Origin: Lingula anatina
Lineage: Eukaryota; Brachiopoda; Lingulata; Lingulida; Lingulidae
DNA length: 51,908 nt
Reading direction: 5' to 3'
NCBI RefSeq assembly: GCF_001039355.2
Contig: NW_019774158.1
Location: 551,216 to 603,123, forward strand
The notes under the pieces: generated by a model
The model's input: only the letters and a program-made list of their open reading frames with translations
Database searches by the model: none
What the model was told of the DNA's origin: nothing
In this document: positions 43,791 to 51,908 of the stretch, one piece after another
How positions within the stretch are numbered: position 1 is the first letter of the stretch
Layout of the letters: the number at the start of each line of letters is the position of its first letter
Translations under genes and position numbers: made by a program

Positions 43791-45859
43791 TTTATACCTC
43801 AACATATTTGCAATACTGCCTTTTTAACGTGTTATTTTCGTACGTTTGCAGCGTTTAAAATCTATTAAATGATTTTAATAAAAATATACGTTCTACTGTT
43901 GTGTGCAGAATACGTTCACATCTGGAGCCAATAATACCTGCATTGTGATAAATCAACACAAACTGTTTGTGAATTTTAATTAAATTAAAATGCTTTATCC
44001 ATGGTTACAAAGATTGAAAGTATAGACATTCATGGCGCTGGGCAAATAAATTTTATTTCTGGGTGCACTGTAGTCAGTTTTTATAGAATAAAAATAAAAA
44101 TAAAAATAATGAAAAACAAGGCGGAAGGAGAAAAGGGGCGTCCCATTTCGTCTCGATACCCTATCACCAAGCGCTTTCCCCGCATACTGGTATGAATATT
44201 AGTGAACGCTTGACCTGACTGCTGTTTATTGATTTAGGAACCTTTCTTATTATTTTGAAAAGAGCGATGTTTAGCTAAAGAAATTCCGTAACTTTACGGG
44301 ACAAAAATCTCTTTGTGCCAGCATCAATACAAAAGTGAGTCGTCTGAATAGAAAGGCTGCGAAACTTCTTCTGAAATGCACGTTTGGTGCGACATTACTT
44401 CCTGGTTTAACTCAAAACTGGAGGCCAAAACTCATCAGGTAAGTCTATATTAAATTTATCAGAAATGCAAAGAGGTTCGTATGCAAAATATATCAGGCAT
44501 TAAGAAACGCACATCGGTTAAAGTTATAAAGGGTCGTGCAACCCATGCTGCAGGGGAAGGAAAACAGTTGTTTAAAAGGCACAGTTTATTCTTTTGCTAA
44601 TCTAGAGCACACATTCTCCCTCCCAAATAAACATAAGACAAAGGACGAAATGAGAAAAAACACAGGATTGTCCATGATTCTGGTGTTCTAATCATTATGG
44701 TTAAATTCATCTCATCTACTGTGACATAATTTCTTATTGTTGTTCCCTACCCTTCCGCCACTCCCCCACCCTCCGTGGTCCCCTTTAGCAAAATCCTTGA
44801 CCCACCTATACCTGGGTAGGCCTATATATGTACAGTGAGTAGTACGGGATAAGTCTTAACGCTGCAACCTTAATGTTGTTTTACACATCATTTACACATC
44901 TTTCAAAGAAATTTACATCTGAAAATTAAAAAAAAACACATGTTTTGACAGATCTTAGTGTAAATTTTATGAGAATGTAATTTTGTTTCTGGTAAAATAA
45001 TGATTTCAACTATTTCACACTTATATAACGCAGCGGCTTAAGAATGTGCAATGCAGCCAGCATCAAGGTGAAATAATCCTTAACACACTTCGTAAACAGC
45101 TGTGTTAGCCCTGAAATGTAAATAAAAATGCTCTTGCTCTTTCTACGCGTTAACAATGGTTCTGCTGTTCAATTCAGTTGTAAAAAATCAGAGGGATGTA
45201 TATACAAATGGTAGCTAGTAAAACACAAAAACTAGAGACATACGTCTATATTAAAGGTGAGTTGGGTTACCCATATTGCATGGGAAGGAAAACAGTCGTT
45301 TAAAAACAGTTGATTATTTGACTATCTGGAGTACCCAGTCTCCCTCCAAATTATACATTAAGTCAACGGGCACAATGTTTTATCATTAGGACATAGTTTG
45401 CGGGTTTGATGTACAATTCAAAAGAGAAACCACACCTTAAAGCACAAGAAACGACCTACCGACTGTATATCGTGATTATGGGAGTAGGGGTAAATTTCGA
45501 TGTGTAGGTGACCACACTGAAACCCAGGTACTTAAAGGCTAGACGCTACGGGCCTGAAAAGCATTTTTTTTTATTTCCTCGGTGATCTATACTCGTTTTG
45601 ACACTGGATTATGATGGACAAATGTATGACGGTTTATTTCAGGGTGGTCGTCCTATAAAACCTGTGGGCCGTGACATTGATAGAGGGCGCCATAGTCAGA
45701 GAAAGGTGCGAAAAATGGACATTTTAACCTTGTTGTCAACATTTGATTGGTATTTACGCAATCTTACAAGTGACTTAAATCCCCCAAATCTCTGAATCAA
45801 TCAACAATATTACTTTCAATAAGATTTATTATTTTGAAGGCTAAGGAGCAAACAATCTC
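43791..45859. other. Non-coding interval with a diverged direct repeat
   Basis: No gene is supported. A block of about 120 bp at 44530-44650 (GGGGAAGGAAAACAGTTGTT…ATTCTCCCTCC) recurs at 45258-45375 (TGGGAAGGAAAACAGTCGTT…AGTCTCCCTCC). Nothing else was identified. Confidence 0.5.
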
Positions 45860-46190
45860 TTCATAATTATAATTGAAACATAGTCTACTTTTCTATACGA
45901 TTGCGACAAATTTACTATGGTGGTGGTCTTTGGGCGATCATATTTATCTATATATTGCACTGAATATAATACAATTTTCCCTGTCCACTACAATGTATAT
46001 TACTATCTGTCATATGAAGTCATATTTATATTACTCCAATAACAGCAATAATGCTGCCCATCAAATATCGTAAATAAAAAATTTGGACCGTCAAGCAACA
46101 CTTTTTTTTTCAGTTACAAAAACTAGCTTAAAATGTATATAATTCACACATTTAGTGTCTGAAATGCAGGCTAAATGATGATTAAATATT
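45860..46190 (+). repeat. Left copy of a diverged inverted repeat pair
   Basis: Matches, in reverse complement, 47850-48185. Shared strings include TGGTGGTCTTTGGGCGATCA and ATATATTGCACTGAA. About 330 bp align by eye with many substitutions. The minus-strand partner is listed separately. Confidence 0.8.
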
Positions 46191-46837
46191 TGTGGAGATA
46201 TGAAAATGCAAAATAAAACCATGTACAGGGTTGTAATGTGTCTTTATGTCATCTTGTGCGACGCGCATCTGTCCGCTAATATAGGCCTGTATGATACCCA
46301 TGACACATGCATTTACTATTAATAAATTGGTTTTTAAAGCAGGTAATTAAAATATTACAATCAGTCTATTAGGTGCGGTAACTTGTACACGCATGTAACA
46401 AAATAGTTAAGATTTAATTCACACACCCTGTAGAGAAAAGCCTTACCGTTCTAACGGGATACCAGACCCCTACACGGCTTGTTACTTCTTCGATATATTC
46501 ATTTGTATACATGAATAATTATACAAAAAAAAATATATTTAATTCTAAAGCCCTCATCACAAAAAAAATGGAAGTACATCAATCAGTATATTTGTGAGAA
46601 GTTAGTACCCCTTTACGTCATGTTACTAGGCCGGGGTTTTGAATCGGACAGTGGATCTAATCTTTCAAGAGTGAAAGAAATCTCACACATGCCTCTACCT
46701 CATCCACTGTTGATCGCACCCCTGAGACTACTACCCTCTACCAGGGCGACTGATAGGTTTTTTTTACAGATATTCACAGATATGTCTCTAGATAGATAGA
46801 TGACCATCTACCCTCATCCTCGATTTATTTTCTAACC
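46191..46837. other. Non-coding, includes a fragment of the 12.3-kb transposon
   Basis: 46731-46803 (CTACCCTCTACCAGGGCGAC…CAGATATGTCTCTAGATA) is closely similar to 12349-12420 inside DNA transposon copy B. The remainder is AT-rich with no recognisable gene. Confidence 0.6.
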
Positions 46838-46993
46838 CAGGGGTGGATCTAAAGGTATTTTCATAATTATTTTTGTTGACCCATCCATTTTTGATCATCT
46901 TCCGACAGAAAAAATCAGATGCCCGTCAATGTAAACTTTAAAAATTTTGACCGTCTTCTGGAAGACAAAAAAGGCTGCTTCCATCCGCCCCTG
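46838..46993. mobile_element. Small hAT-like MITE
   Basis: 156 bp starting CAGGGGTGGATCTA and ending CCATCCGCCCCTG, imperfect inverted repeats of the CAGGGGCGGAT class also seen at 9992-10278. The target duplication is not convincing. The interior is non-coding. Confidence 0.55.
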
Positions 46994-47849
46994 TATCTTT
47001 TCTTGTTGCCGAAAATAAATTCTCGTAAAACAGTGGTACGCCCTATATTTTCAATAGCACAACATATTTAAGTCAAGCTGTTACACGAGATACCCTCTGG
47101 TATCACGGGGGCCTCTAAAATAATATACAAAATTGAGGAATACAACAATATGTAACAGACCATCAGCGGACCTTGTGGTCAGAGAGTGCCGCGGCAGATA
47201 TATTGTAGTCATGATGGTGAACCGTACGACCATTTCCAAAAAAAAAAAAAAAAAAAAGAAAAAGAATTAAAGAAAATAAATAAAATTTCTTAATCAACTT
47301 TTGCAGTGCACCAGTTATATGACTTTATAAAGGTTATAGAAACTAGACTTTCTTAAGAAGTCATTGCCGAAACTAAGGGGATGGACTTGTTTTGCCACAT
47401 GACATGATGCCAAGTGCTCTTGTGCAAGCCGCAGCAGATAGCAGTGACATTATCGAGGAATCAATTGATGGACACAGAACAAAACATGTTGCTTCCCGAT
47501 TATTTATCAAAGACTGCAGTATGGACCTTACCCATAGAATGTCCGAATGTTCATGTGTATCTTACATGAGAGGTATCAGATAGTATAAGTAATGTAGATA
47601 TCCATGAAGATGAAAATAATGATATTTTGTAAATATTGTAATTACTGAAATGATACATGTATTCATGTTTTCATTGAACAGTTACGTACTGCATAAGTAC
47701 GAAAATTACTTAATAAAACTACAATACCTCCTTTTAACCCATGTGTTTTAATTCTAAAATGCAACATAATGACACTTAATAGTTTCACAAGTATGATCTA
47801 ATATGCGAAATATGTCTTGATAGAAACGGCAAATTTGGTTATTATAAAC
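46994..47849. other. Non-coding with poly-A; weak exon candidate
   Basis: Poly-A at 47239-47258. An open frame from 47377 to 47583 (about 68 aa, containing MMPSALVQAAADSSDIIEE) has a less AT-rich, protein-like composition and follows ACTAAG|GGG, a possible acceptor. There is no recognisable domain and no second exon, so I leave it unannotated as a gene. Confidence 0.3.
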
Positions 47850-48185
47850 ATGCAGATTATCATTGAGCCTGCATCTCGCCGATTTTACGTATGGAATAAA
47901 AATATTCTAAGCTACTTTTTGTTAAAGAAAAAAGTGTGGTTTGGTGGTCCAGAATTGTTATTTACGATGTTTGAAGTGTAGCATTACGGCGTATATTAAA
48001 GTAATACAAATGTAACTTCACAAGACAAATAGAAATATAACATTTAATAGACAGGGAAAATTGCATTACTTTCAGTGCAATATATAAATAAATATGATCG
48101 CCCAAAGACCACCAACAGTATTAAGTAAATTTGCCGCAATAGCATAGAAAAGTAGACCATATTTTAATAGAGGTTGACCNCCCCT
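47850..48185 (-). repeat. Right copy of the diverged inverted repeat pair
   Basis: Reverse complement of 45860-46190. Alignment by eye extends from TGATCGCCCAAAGACCACCA in towards 47850. Between the copies lies about 1.7 kb without a recognisable transposase. Either a dispersed repeat in two orientations or the ends of a degenerate element. One N at 48180. Confidence 0.8.
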
Positions 48186-48249
48186 TAGTATACTTTCGTC
48201 CACAATATCTCTCTGAAGGACGTTGTTACGGCAGTATCATAAAACATAC

Positions 48250-48415
48250 CAGGGGCGTAAGCCGGCATACGCACGGATGCATTGTGCGTACAATTTTTTG
48301 AGCCAACCATGATATTATTCTACATAAATTCAGTGTATTTTTCACGGAATATAATCGTACCTGGGAATTTTCAAAATCTGTGCGTACAATTTTAAAAGGT
48401 CTGGTTACGCCCCTG
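48250..48415. mobile_element. MITE with CAGGGGCGTAAGCC termini and CATAC duplication
   Basis: 166 bp starting CAGGGGCGTAAGCC and ending GGTTACGCCCCTG. It is flanked by CATAC at 48245-48249 and 48416-48420. The interior repeats GTGCGTACAATTTT. Termini resemble hAT elements, but the duplication is 5 bp, not 8, so the superfamily is left open. Confidence 0.85.
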
Positions 48416-48420
48416 CATAC

Positions 48421-49741
48421 CCTTAGTATTCATTTACTCATTATTATAAATGAATGATTTTCACGATATTCCAATCTTTACAGCCTGTTCACTCCATTGA
48501 AATTGTGTCACCCGACTCCACTTTTTGTACCGAGCAGCCCGTCTATCCAGCCTCCTGTATGGCCTCGTAAACGACAAATGTATTCTACTTATATAGCTCT
48601 GCTTAACACACAATATAATCATCATGGATTATGATTTTACATCCATGAATCTCAGGAATGGCGAAATAATATATTGACCTGTGACACACTATCTATGATG
48701 TTTTCACTGATATTTGACCAGTCAGAGAAGAAGGCACATGTTATCAGTCATACGCCAACCATTCCGGATTACAGCGATGTTTTATGTTAAAATTATAATT
48801 TTAAGTCATTTTGGAGGATGTTGATGTTGAATCATACAATAAAAAATCATTGACTTACAGACTTACACCCCAGACCAAAGATACAGTGCATAAAAATTTC
48901 CAAAGTTACATGTATATCTGGGATGGGATTTCCGCATGTTGAACGCATATTGGCATGTATGTGTCTGAAAATGATAAATAGAATAAAGATAGACGTCAAC
49001 GTCAACTGACGTGAGATTCATTTGCAACCTTTTTGTCACTTTATGGGAGTGGCATGACTGTTTTGCTTTCAATGAGATCAATGTTGAAAGTAGGTCCATG
49101 TACATTCTACAAGCATTGGACATTTGTAAATAAAATAATCCAGTGCTGTCAAGGGCTTACTTAATTGCTTCATTTTTAGGTTATCATAATTACTAAATTT
49201 AAATTTTGAACAAGAAAAGCTTCATAACTGCAACTTATTTTTCTTTATAAATGTTTTACTATTAAACTTTATTTTTAAAGAAGTAAAATAAAATCATTTG
49301 ACATTTCATTTACTGATGGATTGCATATCAGAACATTAGACTTGCCTGCATCTTTGTTTTAATTTCACTAAATTTATAGTAACTACAGTAGTTCAAAAAG
49401 CTCAAATTTGATCATAAAGTTAATTTTCTTCACTTATTTACTTATGAAAATGATGCTATAGAAACTAGTGATTAGCATTCACAAAATGTAAGTTTTATTG
49501 TGATCAGATCTGACTTAAATGACAGGAAAGATGGCAAAAGAAAGTATTAAAATGGACAACATATCAGTTGAAATGTTCACAGAATCATTGCATTTTATTG
49601 ACAGTTATACACAAATACAACAAATAAACACAACATCAAAGGCGAACTTGTATTTGTGATCCGAGTAAATGATATGAAAAACAGGTGTCATATAGTTATT
49701 AAAAAAGTCACTACAGTAACATAAAAATGATANAAGGCAAA
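48421..49741. other. Non-coding AT-rich stretch
   Basis: Stops in every frame; the minus-strand open frame at 48863-49123 has no domain or conservation I can see. One N at 49732. Nothing further recognised. Confidence 0.5.
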
Positions 49742-51408
49742 TACAGACTTGACATTTAATATGGAATATTTCAGTTTTAAAGGTATACCTAGGTAAAAAC
49801 GAGTTCTTTATCGAAAAATCTCAGATCTCATATAAGATATCTGACTGGGAAAGTGTGAAGACAGGTGTGTCTCTACCAATTAACTGATTACCAAGTCTGA
49901 TGCATTGCTGCATTGTGTAATATGCAGTGATTTAATTGGGTAGTGCTCCTTTGGGCTGGCCAAAGCTTGGCTTTGGCGAGGCATGGTTATGTCAAAAATG
50001 TATCCATATGTCGGCAACAATTGCATAGAAGAATTTGAAATTATGCATGCAAGCGGTCGGTTTTGCAGTGCGTAAAATGAGTTAAGCATTGTTTATCAAA
50101 ATCGTTAAGCTGTGCCAGAATGGCGCGAAAAAGACAGACATTGCCAGACAGATTATTGCCCCAAACGGAACTGCCCGCACAGTTTTATAGAGTAATGCCC
50201 AGGGTTATGTACCCACACAGACAACACGTCCAATTTATCGATATCTTACCACCAGGATACAGGACTCAATGTCCTTCAGGAAATGCTGCTACAATTAAAC
50301 CAAAACCACCTAGTCCGTTTTAAATGAGGGGCAAATTGTCACCGAAATGCGTATTTCAAGGCGCTAAGCGAAGACCAAAATGGTTTCAGCTGGTTAGGAT
50401 ATTAGGCGACCTCTGAGGAAGCCAATGTAAACAGCAAAATAGCGTAGTCTGTTTCTCTAATGAATTGGGGACCATGACCGTTTCTGGGCAGAACACTGAA
50501 ATCGCGTTGTTTTCTTTATTGAGGTCAGATTTCACCTGTACGGCTAAATTGGTCAAAAAAGAGTTTACAGACATCCTGAAGAGGCCTACGACAAGGTGTG
50601 TGCCGCTTCTGAAGTGACTAGGACCATTGACAGCGTCAATATTTGGAGTTGATACCACATTGGTGCCAAAACACCAATGGAAGTCATCGATGAAAACCTG
50701 AACCAGAACAAATAAAGGAATAATCTGGGAACCACTTGACTATCATTTGATAGGGGGCACCTTATGAACAGTTTTAGGTTGCACGATCAGATTGCTGGTT
50801 CACACAGAGAACTTTTTATAGCAGATAACTTACAGAACCAAATGAATAAGTAGCTACCTTGGTCATCAAAATCGCCATATTTGAACCACTTTGACAATAT
50901 GTGGTTCGGTCAATAGCCGCCGAATCAACGGCCTGCATGTCCTACAACAAAACTGAAACAAATTGGACAAGTTTTACCCGTTGCCTGGAATTTTATTCCG
51001 GATTAAATTCTAAAAAACACTATCGCAAGAAATGCCTTGCCTCTTTAAAGCTCTGGTATCAGGAAGATAAGGTCAGGCATAGCAGCGACTATTACTGTGA
51101 CTAGACACTGACATGAGGGTCCTTTGTGGGTCGTGTAAGTATTTTAAAGACGATAATTTGGAAGATATGGAGATCCAAAATATCGCTTTCAATGCTTGTC
51201 GTATGACTTAAAATTGGCAATGCATTTTTGTTTGCTTCACTGGCGAAGTCAATTAAAGAACTGATGTCGCAATGACATGGAACATTTTATCAAAAGTTAT
51301 TAAAACACGATTTTAATCCTTATTTTTATTTGTTAGTCTGCAAAATGGGAAAAAAATTGATGAATGATGATTTAGAAAAAATATTCCATATTAAATGTCA
51401 AGTCTGTA
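49742..51408. mobile_element. 1.67-kb element with perfect 29-bp terminal inverted repeats
   Basis: 49742-49770 (TACAGACTTGACATTTAATA…) and 51380-51408 are exact reverse complements. Taking TA as the target duplication, the element is 49744-51406 and begins CAGACTTGAC. The interior has less AT-rich stretches and short open frames: + strand 50120-50323 (67 aa, MARKRQTLPDRLLPQTELP) and a minus-strand frame from about 50720 to 50386 that stays open for over 100 codons (contains QVFIDDFHWCFGTN). I recognise neither as a transposase. Length and TA flanks fit a Tc1/mariner-like element, intact or decayed. Confidence 0.7.
50120..50323 (+). CDS. Hypothetical 67-aa ORF inside the TIR element
   Basis: ATG-initiated, basic at the N-terminus (MARKRQ) and Pro-rich at the C-terminus (KPKPPSPF). 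No signal peptide, membrane segment or known domain. Its position inside a TIR-bounded element suggests a remnant of element-encoded protein or a chance frame. Low confidence as a gene. Confidence 0.2.
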   Translation: MARKRQTLPDRLLPQTELPAQFYRVMPRVMYPHRQHVQFIDILPPGYRTQCPSGNAATIKPKPPSPF

Positions 51409-51908
51409 TATATAAAACCAAATATTTCATTTTAAAGTAATAAAGAAAATGCCTGATACTGTGACACCCAGGCAAAAATGCCATCTGTTGATTCCTGATA
51501 TAATTTTAGTCAACAACATAATAATTAAGGACATAAGAGATTAATATACACTGAGCAATCTTCAACATCTGATTATCCTGACCACATGATTCTCACAGTT
51601 CTTGCCTGGTTCAATAACATGTGCTGTGTCTGTAATGCTCTAAAATAAAAAATAATTAACTCACTTAGTTTTCTGAAATATATATCATTATGTGATAAAC
51701 GCTGTTGTAAAATACCAACTCTAATTTCTATCTTACTTGCAATTATCATAACTGACCACCCGGCATGGAATGTTACAAACGCAACTGAACATTGTGTATA
51801 CTTAATAGGTGTGGAAGGTTCACCAGTATTTCATAATCAGGTACACGTTATATGGAGACAGGAATGGTATAAGCAAATTTGTCTGATATAGTTACCAGGC
51901 CCGTAGCC
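51409..51908. other. Right end of window, nothing recognised
   Basis: AT-rich non-coding sequence to the edge of the window, with no ORF, RNA gene or repeat I can name. Confidence 0.5.

Overview
This window is animal nuclear DNA. It is AT-rich and intron-containing, with many microsatellites and small transposons. Several repeat types (a TIR element starting AAAGGGATAATAACTC, hAT-like CAGGGGCG termini, a CCCAGCAG foldback MITE, a LINE relic with a zf-RVT-like tail) are types I associate with marine invertebrates, especially lophotrochozoans such as molluscs or brachiopods. The species cannot be fixed from sequence alone. No bacterial-type operons, CRISPR arrays, rRNA or tRNA genes were seen. 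All genes recognised are on the + strand.

Layout. 1-4.55 kb is non-coding, with simple repeats and one MITE. 4.55-6.29 kb holds a complete three-exon gene for a secreted-type protein: signal peptide, six-Cys chitin-binding-like module, one thrombospondin type 1 repeat and a Ser/Thr-rich tail. 6.3-13.57 kb is a nest of mobile elements: two copies of a TA-target DNA transposon, one of them sitting precisely inside a LINE relic, and a hAT-type MITE. 13.57-14.61 kb is an exon encoding a transmembrane segment and a long acidic cytoplasmic tail with repeated acidic-Ile-Tyr motifs. It starts at a clean splice acceptor and may be the membrane/tail exon of the upstream TSP1 gene.

14.4-41.4 kb is a tandem segmental triplication. 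Each unit starts with the 3' end of the tail exon (intact in unit 1, broken remnants in units 2 and 3), continues through a long shared spacer with a putative 5' leader exon, and ends with a leucine-rich-repeat (LRR) receptor gene whose protein is encoded in one exon. LRR1 (629 aa) and LRR2 (626 aa) are intact. LRR3 is broken by a 7-bp deletion. Units differ by later insertions: a hairpin and a CCCAGCAG MITE in unit 1, satellite-like repeats in units 2 and 3, and an LTR-like insertion spanning the assembly gap in unit 3.

41.4-51.9 kb has no convincing host gene. It holds a second MITE copy, a 1.9-kb CGT-rich island, a diverged inverted repeat pair, two small TIR elements and a 1.67-kb element with perfect 29-bp TIRs and TA flanks.

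Functionally, the LRR genes and the TSP1/tail locus all look like surface or secreted recognition proteins, and the membrane ones have tyrosine-motif tails. The locus therefore resembles an expanding family of cell-surface receptors, possibly for immunity or adhesion. That role is inferred from architecture only.
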